A stretch of DNA of 10,305 nucleotides from an uncultured Eubacteriales bacterium (GTDB lineage: Bacteria > Bacillota > Clostridia > Peptostreptococcales > Anaerovoracaceae). The translations under genes were made by a program, and so were the position numbers. The notes below the pieces were generated by a model. That model searched no databases and had not been told where the DNA came from. It saw only the letters and a list, made by a program, of their open reading frames with translations. The stretch spans positions 1 to 10,305 of the forward strand of contig CADBRY010000128.1 of the NCBI GenBank assembly GCA_902797195.1, read 5' to 3'. Below, in pieces: positions 1 to 6,513 of the stretch (positions within the stretch are counted from its first letter, which is position 1; each line of letters starts with the position of its first letter).

Positions 1-575
1 CGGCGAAAGCCCACTACGAAGAGGAAAAGGCAAATGCAGGCCCGGGATCAGAGAATACGCTTCTTTCAAGATATGCCCTCGTTGAGGTAGTGAATCTCTA
101 CGATGAAGCCCTTGAATTCGAGCCCATCCACAGAGTGCTCTTCGACGTTGACGCGGAATCTCTCCTTAATGATCTTAAGGCTGCATTCCCGGGCACATGT
201 GAGCTTGAGCAGGGCTGCGAGACATGCAGTGACGGCTGTCCCGAGGGTGCTCATCTCATCAGATATGCATGGGCAAAGGGTGAAGGAACCATCTGCATCC
301 CCGAACCCAAGGCGCAACTTGAAGTCGGTACCCTTCAGGGTTTCCTTGACGAGTATCTCAAAGAAAAGGGCGGACGCATAGATTATGTACACGGTGACGA
401 AGTGACCATAGAGCTTGGCAAGAAAGATGGATGCATCGCATTCCTTCTTCCTGCCATGGACAAGAACGATCTGTTCAAGTCCATCGTAGCCGACGGTCCT
501 CTCCCAAGGAAGACCTTCTCCATGGGACATGCGGAGGATAAGCGCTACTATATCGAAGCCAGAAAGATAAAATAA
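1..575 (+). CDS. DUF1015 family protein, C-terminal part (gene begins upstream)
   Basis: This frame is open from the first full codon at base 3 to TAA at 573-575, giving the last 190 residues of a longer protein. Family members as I remember them are about 400 residues or more. The assignment rests on family-like stretches: RYALVEVVNLYDEALEFEPI followed by HRVLF near the start, PKAQLEVGTLQGFLDEYL in the middle, and FLLPAMDKNDLF and GPLPRKTFSMGHAEDKRYY near the end. The GTG at base 90 is internal, because the conserved RYALVEVV block lies upstream of it in the same frame. The biochemical function of DUF1015 is not established. In Clostridia, members are often near serine biosynthesis genes (recalled, not checked here), which would fit a link to glycine and one-carbon metabolism. 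The gap to gcvT is 35 bases with no visible terminator, suggesting cotranscription. Four cysteines fall within 14 residues (codons at 198, 216, 225 and 237), spaced C-x5-C-x2-C-x3-C. Confidence 0.85.
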   Translation, partial: AKAHYEEEKANAGPGSENTLLSRYALVEVVNLYDEALEFEPIHRVLFDVDAESLLNDLKAAFPGTCELEQGCETCSDGCPEGAHLIRYAWAKGEGTICIPEPKAQLEVGTLQGFLDEYLKEKGGRIDYVHGDEVTIELGKKDGCIAFLLPAMDKNDLFKSIVADGPLPRKTFSMGHAEDKRYYIEARKIK

Positions 576-594
576 CAAGGTTTTGTGGTTGACA

Positions 595-601
595 AGAAAG
601 G
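595..601 (+). promoter_or_regulatory. gcvT ribosome binding site (decides start)
   Basis: AGAAAGG lies 9 bases upstream of the ATG at 611. An in-frame TTG at 602 would leave no spacing at all, so the ATG at 611 is preferred although it makes the protein three residues shorter. The site is weaker than the AGGAGG sites of the downstream genes. Confidence 0.65.
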
Positions 602-610
602 TTGAGAGTT

Positions 611-1705
611 ATGTGTGAAGAAAGAAAAACGCCCCTTTACGAGGCCCACAAAAAAGCAGGTGGCAAGATCGTACCCTTTGCCGGATTCCTTCTCCCCGTC
701 CAGTACGGAACGGGAGTCATAAAAGAGCATATGGCGGTCCGCCGGGACGTGGGTATATTCGATGTTTCTCACATGGGAGAGATCATACTGAAAGGTCCGG
801 ATGCCCTTGCAAATCTCAATATGATACTGACCAATGATTTTACCAACATGACCGTGGGTCAGGCACGGTACAGCCCAATGTGCAACGATAAGGGCGGCAC
901 CGTGGACGACCTCATCGTGTATAAGATCGGTGAAGAGGAATACTTCCTCGTTGTCAATGCGGCAAACAAGGACAAGGACGCCCGCTGGATAGAAGATCAT
1001 CTTGAAGGGGATGTGGACTTTACCGATGCCTCTGACAGTTACGGTCAGATAGCGGTTCAGGGTCCAAAGGCAATGGAAGTGATGAAAAAAATTTCTTCTG
1101 AAGGATCCCTTCCGGAAAAATACTACCATGTGGCTGTAGATGCTGAGGTTGCAGGAGTTCCCTGCATGGTATCCACCACAGGTTACACAGGTGAGGACGG
1201 AGTGGAGATCTACCTTCCTTCGGACAAAGCCGAGGAAGTATGGAATGCACTTCTTGAGGCAGGAGAAGAATTCGGACTCATCCCCTGCGGACTTGGAGCC
1301 AGAGACACTCTGAGAATGGAAGCAGGAATGCCTCTTTACGGACACGAGATGGACGAAGAGATATCTCCTCTTGAAGCAGGACTTGGCTTTGCGGTAAAGA
1401 TGAAAAAAGACGACTTTATCGGAAAAGCAGCCATGGAATCTGCGGGAGAGCCTGATTTCGTAAGAGTGGGCATGGAGGTGACAGGAAGAGGAATAGTCAG
1501 AGAGCATCAGGATGTTTACGATGCCGATGGCAAAAAGATCGGAATGTCCACATCCGGCACCAAGTGTCCGTGTTTTGATAAACCTATCGCTATGGCGAGA
1601 GTCCCAAAGGAATACTCTCAGATAGGAACAAAACTCAACGTGGACGTAAGAGGACGTATGGTTGAATGCGAAGTGATCAAACTTCCTTTCTACACTAAAA
1701 AATAA
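611..1705 (+). CDS. gcvT: Glycine cleavage system T-protein (aminomethyltransferase)
   Basis: A 364-residue cytosolic aminomethyltransferase. It takes the aminomethyl group held on lipoyl-GcvH, releases ammonia and forms 5,10-methylene-tetrahydrofolate. Family signatures are visible along the length: VGIFDVSHMGEI in the folate-binding N-terminal region, GGTVDDLIVY with the conserved acidic pair D99/D100 (the region of the catalytic Asp in known T-proteins), GYTGEDGVEIY, then GLGARDTLRMEAGMPLYGHEM and SPLEAGLGFAVKM toward the C-terminal barrel. The length is normal for the family. The start at 611 was chosen over an in-frame TTG at 602 on ribosome-binding-site spacing. It is the first gene of gcvT-gcvH-gcvPA-gcvPB-lpdA and lies 35 bases after the DUF1015 gene. 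No promoter or glycine riboswitch is evident directly upstream, so expression probably comes from further upstream. Confidence 0.97.
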   Translation: MCEERKTPLYEAHKKAGGKIVPFAGFLLPVQYGTGVIKEHMAVRRDVGIFDVSHMGEIILKGPDALANLNMILTNDFTNMTVGQARYSPMCNDKGGTVDDLIVYKIGEEEYFLVVNAANKDKDARWIEDHLEGDVDFTDASDSYGQIAVQGPKAMEVMKKISSEGSLPEKYYHVAVDAEVAGVPCMVSTTGYTGEDGVEIYLPSDKAEEVWNALLEAGEEFGLIPCGLGARDTLRMEAGMPLYGHEMDEEISPLEAGLGFAVKMKKDDFIGKAAMESAGEPDFVRVGMEVTGRGIVREHQDVYDADGKKIGMSTSGTKCPCFDKPIAMARVPKEYSQIGTKLNVDVRGRMVECEVIKLPFYTKK

Positions 1706-1711
1706 GTTATT

Positions 1712-1717
1712 TATTAT
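1712..1717 (+). promoter_or_regulatory. Possible internal -10 element upstream of gcvH
   Basis: TATTAT (five of six matches to TATAAT) sits 17 bases after TCTACA at 1689-1694 (four of six matches to TTGACA). It lies in an AT-rich 45-base gap that stands out against its moderate-GC surroundings. AT-rich sequence produces such matches by chance, so this is only a candidate. If real, it would allow extra GcvH independent of gcvT. Confidence 0.2.
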
Positions 1718-1750
1718 CATTCAATAATCATAAAAAAAGGAGATAACACC

Positions 1751-2131
1751 ATGGAATTCAGAACAGATCTTTCCTACACAAAGACACACGAATGGGTACT
1801 GCTTGAGGGCGACACAGCCACAATCGGAATTACCGACTATGCTCAGGATGCCCTGGGAGACATTGTATTCATCAATCTGCCGGAAGAAGGCGACCAGGTC
1901 GAGATGGATACAGTATTTGCCGATGTTGAATCTGTAAAGGCAGTTTCCGACATTTATTCGCCGGTAACGGGAACAGTATGTGAGATCAACGAGGAGCTTA
2001 TGGACTCACCTGAGAAAATCAACGAATCAGCATACGACGCATGGTTCATCAAGGTTGAAGGAGTCACTGAGCACAGCGATTTCATGACAGCCGAAGAGTA
2101 TGAAGCTTTTGTTGAAAGCGAACAGGAATAA
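1751..2131 (+). CDS. gcvH: Glycine cleavage system H-protein (lipoyl carrier)
   Basis: A 126-residue lipoyl carrier protein, the usual size for bacterial GcvH. The lipoylation site is K63 within DVESVKAVSDIYSP, matching the family ESVKA motif. The N-terminal YTKTHEWV and the ITDYAQDALGDIVFINLPEEG block are also typical, as is the acidic C-terminal tail. The lipoyl arm carries the aminomethyl group from the P-protein to the T-protein and is reoxidised by LpdA. The start ATG at 1751 has a good ribosome binding site, AAAAGGAGAT ending at 1744, six bases upstream. The 45-base gap after gcvT is AT-rich and may hold a weak internal promoter. No lipoate ligase or lipoyl synthase gene is in the window, so lipoylation enzymes must be encoded elsewhere. 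Confidence 0.98.
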   Translation: MEFRTDLSYTKTHEWVLLEGDTATIGITDYAQDALGDIVFINLPEEGDQVEMDTVFADVESVKAVSDIYSPVTGTVCEINEELMDSPEKINESAYDAWFIKVEGVTEHSDFMTAEEYEAFVESEQE

Positions 2132-2166
2132 AAGCCGATCCTTATACCTTTAAAACAGGAGGAAAT

Positions 2167-3477
2167 ATGGGAACCTATGTACCTGACACAAGAGAGGAGC
2201 AGTTAGAGCTTCTCAAAGAGGCAGGCCTTTCATCCATGGATGAGATGTTCTCCATGGTACCTGACAATGTCAGGCTGAAAGAAAAGCTGAACCTCCCCGA
2301 CGGCATGTCGGAGATGGAGGTCCTGAAGGAGATGGAAAAAACAGCTTCAAAGAACACTGCCTTCAGATCCATTTTCCGGGGAGCCGGAGCATACAATCAT
2401 TACATACCATCCATGGTGGAAAGCGTCCTGTCCAAGGAGACCCTCCAGACGGCCTACACACCATATCAGGCTGAAATAAGCCAGGGTGTGCTCCAGTCCA
2501 TATTCGAGTACCAGACAGGTATCTGCGAACTCACCGGAATGGATGTTTCAAATGCTTCCGTATACGACGGAGCAACTGCAGCCGGTGAAGCCGTGGCCAT
2601 GTGCAGAGAACGGAAAAAGAACAAAGCGGTAGTTTCAGAAGCCGTAGATCCGGGAGTGATCGAAACTGTCAGGACCTACTGCTACGGAAACGAAATGGAA
2701 CTTGTGACAGTTCCTGCCAAGGACTGCCGTACGGATATGGATGCACTTAAAGAAGCTTTGGACGATTCAACCGCCTGTGTTCTGATCCAGCATCCAAACT
2801 ACTACGGAAATCTTGAGGATGCGGCAAAAATAGGGGAGGCCGCCCATGATGTAAAGGCAAAGTTCATCATGTCGGTCAATCCATTTTCTCTGGGGCTTAT
2901 CAAATCCCCCGCAGAATACGGTGCCGATGTTGCCATAGGCGACGGACAGCCTCTTGGTCTTCCATTGGCTTTTGGCGGACCGTACCTTGGATTCATGGCT
3001 TCAACGGACGCCATGAAGAGAAAACTTCCCGGAAGAATTGTCGGTCAGACCGTGGACGGGGAAGGAAAAAAAGGATATGTGCTTACTCTTCAGGCAAGAG
3101 AACAGCATATCAGAAGAGAAAAGGCTTCCAGCAACATCTGCTCCAACCAGGCACTTTGTGCTCTGGCGGTAGGTGTATACCTTTCCTCAATGGGAAGTGA
3201 GGGACTTAAGCAGGCCGCTTCACTTTCCGCTTCAAAGGCTCACTACATGGCCGGGGAACTTTCAGGACTGGGCTTTAAAGTGATCTCCGATGACTTCTTC
3301 AACGAGTTTGTCACAGAATCGGATAAGGATACGGCCGTGATACTTGAAGCCCTTGAAGAGAAGGGCATCCTTGGCGGGTTGCCTTTGGACAAAAATAGAA
3401 TACTCTGGTGCTGTACGGAAATGAACAGCAAAGAAGACATTGACGAAGCTATCGAGATCATAAAGGAGGTGTGCTGA
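2167..3477 (+). CDS. gcvPA: Glycine dehydrogenase (decarboxylating) subunit 1 (split P-protein, N-terminal half)
   Basis: A 436-residue alpha subunit of the split P-protein. With GcvPB it forms the PLP-dependent glycine decarboxylase, which releases CO2 and loads aminomethyl onto lipoyl-GcvH. The family pattern is clear: FRGAGAYNHYIPSMV near residues 65-80, then TAYTPYQAEISQGVLQSIFE, GMDVSNASVYDGATAAGEA, and AREQHIRREKASSNICSNQA in the C-terminal third. This half belongs to the PLP fold family but lacks the Schiff-base lysine, which is on GcvPB. The length matches known split subunits. The start ATG at 2167 follows AGGAGG at 2157-2162 with only four bases of spacing, which is short but strong. 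Its TGA stop shares one base with the gcvPB start codon. The split form is typical of Firmicutes, Thermotogae and archaea, unlike the single fused GcvP of E. coli. Confidence 0.97.
   Translation: MGTYVPDTREEQLELLKEAGLSSMDEMFSMVPDNVRLKEKLNLPDGMSEMEVLKEMEKTASKNTAFRSIFRGAGAYNHYIPSMVESVLSKETLQTAYTPYQAEISQGVLQSIFEYQTGICELTGMDVSNASVYDGATAAGEAVAMCRERKKNKAVVSEAVDPGVIETVRTYCYGNEMELVTVPAKDCRTDMDALKEALDDSTACVLIQHPNYYGNLEDAAKIGEAAHDVKAKFIMSVNPFSLGLIKSPAEYGADVAIGDGQPLGLPLAFGGPYLGFMASTDAMKRKLPGRIVGQTVDGEGKKGYVLTLQAREQHIRREKASSNICSNQALCALAVGVYLSSMGSEGLKQAASLSASKAHYMAGELSGLGFKVISDDFFNEFVTESDKDTAVILEALEEKGILGGLPLDKNRILWCCTEMNSKEDIDEAIEIIKEVC
3463..3469 (+). promoter_or_regulatory. gcvPB ribosome binding site inside gcvPA (decides start)
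   Basis: AAGGAGG lies inside the last codons of gcvPA, seven bases before ATG 3477. An upstream in-frame GTG at 3471 would be only one base from this site, so the ATG that overlaps the gcvPA stop (TGATG) is the better start. Confidence 0.8.
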
Positions 3478-4925
3478 TGCTTATCTATGAAAAGAGCCGA
3501 AAAGGCCGCGGATGTCAGCTCCTTCCCAAGTGCGATGTGGAAGAATACACACCTGATAAGGCACACCTTAGAGAAGAAGCTCCCAAGCTTCCCCAGGTGT
3601 CTGAAGTGGATATCTCAAGACATTACTCAGAGCTTTCAAGAAAGGCTCACGGAGTAAACGATGGATTCTATCCTCTGGGATCCTGTACCATGAAGTACAA
3701 CCCCAGGGTAAATGAGAAGACCGCAGCTCTTGCAGGATTCACAGCCATTCATCCTCTTCAGCCTGAACATACGGTCCAGGGCTGTCTTCAGGTCCTTGAA
3801 GAAGGGGAAAAGGCCCTTAACGAGATCACAGGCATGGATGCTTTTACATTCCAGCCTGCGGCGGGAGCCCACGGTGAGTTCACGGGACTTCTTTTGATCA
3901 AGGCATACCATCTTGCCAATGGGGACACCCAGAGAACCAAGATCATCGTTCCCGATTCCGCCCACGGAACCAACCCGGCAAGCGCCGTAATGGCGGGAAT
4001 GTCGGTTATAAACGTGGATTCCGACCAGTCGGGCTGTGTTGATGTTGATAAACTCCGTCAGCTCTGCGAAAGCGAAGAGGGAAAAGAGATAGCGGGTCTC
4101 ATGCTTACAAATCCAAATACTGCAGGGCTCTTCGATCCCAATATACTGGAGATCACGGACATCATCCACAGCTGCGGCGGCCAGGTCTACTACGACGGAG
4201 CAAACCTTAATGCCATAATGGGAATCGCAAGACCCGGAGACATGGGCTTCGACTGCGTACACCTGAACCTTCATAAAACATTCTCAACGCCTCACGGAGG
4301 CGGAGGCCCCGGTGCGGGTCCCGTAGGATGCAAGGAGCACCTGGCAGGATTCCTTCCCGGAAAAGTGGTCAGAAAAGGAGAGGATGGAGCTCTTCATCTG
4401 GTCAAACCGGAAAAGAGTCTCGGTGAGATGAAAAACTTCTACGGCAACTTCCTTGTTGTGGTAAAAGCTCTCACATATATTAAAACACTGGGAGCCGAGG
4501 GCATCAGAAACGCCAGTGAAAATGCCGTGCTCAACGCCAACTACATGATGGCTAAACTGAGAGACAAGTACGACATTGCATTCGATACGAAGATCTGCAT
4601 GCATGAATTCGTTATGGATCTGTCCCGTCTTCTCAAGGAAACGGGAGTGTCCGCCATGGATATAGCAAAAGGGCTGCTGGATCACGGGATACATCCCCCA
4701 ACGATGTACTTCCCTCTGACTGTCCACGAAGCTCTCATGGTAGAGCCTACGGAGACCGAATCCAGAGAGACCCTGGACTGGGCCATCGATGTGTTCCTTT
4801 CCCTGTATGAAAAGGCATATTCCGATCCTGAAGCACTTCACAGAGCCCCTGAAACGACTCCCGTTGGAAGGCTCGATGAAGTGGGGGCTGCCAGACATCC
4901 GGTGCTCAGATTCACAGAAGAATAG
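3477..4925 (+). CDS. gcvPB: Glycine dehydrogenase (decarboxylating) subunit 2 (split P-protein, C-terminal half)
   Basis: A 482-residue beta subunit of the glycine decarboxylase, carrying the PLP lysine. K267 lies in HLNLHKTFSTPHGGGG, the classic P-protein Schiff-base motif with the glycine-rich run after it. Other family blocks are YPLGSCTMKYNPRVNE near residues 63-78, QPAAGAHGEFTGLL, PDSAHGTNPASAVMAG, LTNPNTAGLFDPNI, YYDGANLNAIMG, and HPPTMYFPLTVHEALMVEPT near the C-terminus. The length fits the split beta subunit. The start ATG overlaps the stop codon of gcvPA by one base, a TGATG arrangement that favours translational coupling and equal subunit amounts. lpdA follows after only nine bases. 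The N-terminal segment has two cysteines (GRGCQLLPKCDVEE) for which I assign no role. Confidence 0.98.
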   Translation: MLIYEKSRKGRGCQLLPKCDVEEYTPDKAHLREEAPKLPQVSEVDISRHYSELSRKAHGVNDGFYPLGSCTMKYNPRVNEKTAALAGFTAIHPLQPEHTVQGCLQVLEEGEKALNEITGMDAFTFQPAAGAHGEFTGLLLIKAYHLANGDTQRTKIIVPDSAHGTNPASAVMAGMSVINVDSDQSGCVDVDKLRQLCESEEGKEIAGLMLTNPNTAGLFDPNILEITDIIHSCGGQVYYDGANLNAIMGIARPGDMGFDCVHLNLHKTFSTPHGGGGPGAGPVGCKEHLAGFLPGKVVRKGEDGALHLVKPEKSLGEMKNFYGNFLVVVKALTYIKTLGAEGIRNASENAVLNANYMMAKLRDKYDIAFDTKICMHEFVMDLSRLLKETGVSAMDIAKGLLDHGIHPPTMYFPLTVHEALMVEPTETESRETLDWAIDVFLSLYEKAYSDPEALHRAPETTPVGRLDEVGAARHPVLRFTEE

Positions 4926-4934
4926 CAGGAGAAT

Positions 4935-6386
4935 ATGACGATTATGTATGATTTGACGATAATAGGCGGAGGCCCCGGCGGATATGTTGCTGCCATCAAG
5001 GCGGCGCAGTCGGGGCTGAGCACAGCCCTCATAGAAAAGGGCAGACTTGGAGGCACCTGTCTTAACAGGGGATGTATTCCCGCAAAGGCAATGATCCACG
5101 CATCGGATACTTATCTTCAGGCTCTTAATTCAGAAGCCTGCGGGATCATTGTGGACAAGGTCTCCATAGATTATCCCGGGGTCCTGAAATACAAGCAGGA
5201 AACTGTGGACGCTCTGGTATCGGGAGTGGAAGGTCTTTTAAAAGCAAACAAGATAGACGTGATCCAGGGAACCGGAAAACTCCTTGCACCTTCAGATGGG
5301 AAGAACAGGGTGGAAGTAGACGGCGAGAAGATCATAGAAAGCGACAAAGTCATTCTCGCTTCAGGGTCGAAACCTGCAAGGATACCTGTTCCCGGAATAG
5401 ATCATCCCAAAGTCCTTACAAGCGACGGACTTTTTGCTCTTGAAGAGCTTCCCGAAAGCCTTGTGATCATAGGCGGAGGAGTCATAGGGGTTGAATTTGC
5501 AACTGCTTTTTCAGCTCTTGGGACCAAGGTCACCATTATCGAGGCCCTTCCAAAGATCCTGGACAACTTCGATAAGGAGATCTCCCAGAATCTTAAGATG
5601 ATCCTCAAGAAAAGGGGCGTGGATATCCACACTTCCGCTCAGGTCAAGGAGATAAAGGAAGATACATCTCAAGAGGTCGCAGAGACTGTCTCATGCGTCT
5701 ATGTTGAAAAAGACAAGGAGCAGACCGCTTCAGGCCAGTATATTCTCTGTGCTGCGGGAAGGACTCCTGAAACAGAGGATCTGCTTGCAGAAGATCTTAA
5801 AGATGATGGCGTTGCCTTTGAAGGAAAATTCATAAAGACCGACGAAAACATGATGACCGGCTTGCCGGGAGTATACGCCATCGGCGATGTGGCGGGAGGC
5901 ATCCAGCTTGCCCACGCCGCTTCAGCTCAGGGTCTTAGGGCAGTGGAACACATGATACATGGACCGGGAGAGGACGAAAACCACTCGTCTTTGGATCTTA
6001 AAGTCATTCCCGGGTGCGTCTACACAAGTCCAGAGATCGCTTCCGTAGGCATGACGGAAGTGGACGCCAAGGACAACGGGTACGATGTCATAACGGGCAA
6101 ATTCATCATGAGCGCCAACGGCAAATCCCTGATAACAAAAGAGGAGAGGGGATTCATCAAAGTGGTCATTGACAATGCTTCGAAGAAGATACTTGGAGCT
6201 CAGATGATGTGCGCAAGAGCCACGGATATGATCGGCGAATTCACAACAGCCATCGTAAATGATATGACCGCAGCCCAGATGCTCAAAGGCGTCCGGGCAC
6301 ATCCCACATACAACGAGGCAATAACCGAGGCCATCGAGGATGCTCTCGGAGGATCCATACACACCATGCCCAAGCGCAGGCCTTAG
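4935..6386 (+). CDS. lpdA: Dihydrolipoyl dehydrogenase (glycine cleavage L-protein)
   Basis: A 483-residue FAD- and NAD-dependent disulfide oxidoreductase that reoxidises dihydrolipoyl-GcvH and makes NADH. Visible in order are the FAD-binding motif IIGGGPGGYVAA at residues 9-20, the redox-active disulfide C42-LNRG-C47 in GGTCLNRGCIPAKAM, the NAD-binding motif IIGGGVIGVEFA around residues 178-189, the second FAD contact VYAIGDVAGG, and the C-terminal catalytic His-Glu pair H456 and E461 in RAHPTYNEAITEAI. There is no fused N-terminal lipoyl domain. The start is slightly uncertain: ATG 4935 is three bases after AGGAG at 4927-4931, while ATG 4944 is twelve bases after it and would give 480 residues. 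Its position nine bases behind gcvPB marks it as the dedicated L-protein of this operon, though it could also serve 2-oxoacid dehydrogenases. A strong terminator follows. Confidence 0.97.
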   Translation: MTIMYDLTIIGGGPGGYVAAIKAAQSGLSTALIEKGRLGGTCLNRGCIPAKAMIHASDTYLQALNSEACGIIVDKVSIDYPGVLKYKQETVDALVSGVEGLLKANKIDVIQGTGKLLAPSDGKNRVEVDGEKIIESDKVILASGSKPARIPVPGIDHPKVLTSDGLFALEELPESLVIIGGGVIGVEFATAFSALGTKVTIIEALPKILDNFDKEISQNLKMILKKRGVDIHTSAQVKEIKEDTSQEVAETVSCVYVEKDKEQTASGQYILCAAGRTPETEDLLAEDLKDDGVAFEGKFIKTDENMMTGLPGVYAIGDVAGGIQLAHAASAQGLRAVEHMIHGPGEDENHSSLDLKVIPGCVYTSPEIASVGMTEVDAKDNGYDVITGKFIMSANGKSLITKEERGFIKVVIDNASKKILGAQMMCARATDMIGEFTTAIVNDMTAAQMLKGVRAHPTYNEAITEAIEDALGGSIHTMPKRRP

Positions 6387-6406
6387 AAACAGGTTTCAAA
6401 TGAAAT

Positions 6407-6450
6407 AAAGATCCCGATATGTGACATTATTACGGTATCGGGGTCTTTTT
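6407..6450 (+). terminator. Intrinsic terminator of the gcv operon
   Basis: A 13-bp stem pairs 6407-6419 (AAAGATCCCGATA) with 6436-6448 (TATCGGGGTCTTT), with one G-T wobble. The loop region can add a short inner helix (GTGA with TTAC). A run of five T ends at 6450, at the 3' side of the stem. It begins 21 bases after the lpdA stop and separates the gcv operon from the next gene. Confidence 0.9.
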
Positions 6451-6453
6451 GAT

Positions 6454-6462
6454 TGCTATCAT
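6454..6462 (+). promoter_or_regulatory. Possible extended -10 promoter for the CoA-disulfide reductase gene
   Basis: TGCTATCAT fits an extended -10 (TG-n-TATAAT with one mismatch). No good -35 hexamer lies 16-18 bases upstream, because that stretch is the terminator stem. Transcription would start near 6469 and leave an untranslated leader of about 45 bases. The position immediately behind a terminator is where a promoter is needed. Confidence 0.4.
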
Positions 6463-6502
6463 ATATCCGGAAAAGGGTATTTACATATAGGAAAGTAACT
6501 TT

Positions 6503-6508
6503 GGAGGT
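6503..6508 (+). promoter_or_regulatory. Ribosome binding site of the CoA-disulfide reductase gene
   Basis: GGAGGT lies five bases before ATG 6514. It supports this start and argues against downstream alternatives. Confidence 0.8.
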
Positions 6509-6513
6509 GCATT

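Noticed and set aside
589..594. Perfect TTGACA -35 hexamer just before gcvT
   Set aside because: The position 17 bases downstream reads TGTGTG and falls inside the gcvT coding sequence, and no TATAAT-like element is near. It is probably a chance match.
602..610. TTG start for gcvT at 602 giving three extra residues
   Set aside because: It abuts the AGAAAGG ribosome binding site with no spacing, while ATG 611 has nine bases.
548..1720. 390-codon open frame on the - strand opposite gcvT
   Set aside because: It mirrors a well-supported gcvT gene, has a His/Cys/Phe-rich composition unlike a real protein, and shows no recognisable domain. It is explained by the codon bias of the sense gene.
1713..1728. 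ATTAT/ATAAT hairpin between gcvT and gcvH
   Set aside because: Only five A/T pairs with no following T run, so too weak for a terminator or stable RNA structure.
3066..3072. A-AAA-AAA slippery heptamer in phase within gcvPA
   Set aside because: It encodes ordinary Lys-Lys inside a conserved full-length protein, I noted no stimulatory structure after it, and the family has no known frameshift product.
3471..3476. GTG start for gcvPB at 3471
   Set aside because: Only one base separates it from the AAGGAGG site. ATG 3477 has seven bases of spacing and the common TGATG overlap.
3636..5099. Long - strand open frames (212 and 271 codons) opposite gcvPB and the gcvPB-lpdA junction
   Set aside because: They lie opposite conserved genes on the other strand, with no recognisable domain. 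They are shadow frames.
6480..6485. TTTACA as a -35 for the CoA-disulfide reductase gene
   Set aside because: The matching -10 position coincides with the GGAGGT ribosome binding site and has no similarity to TATAAT.
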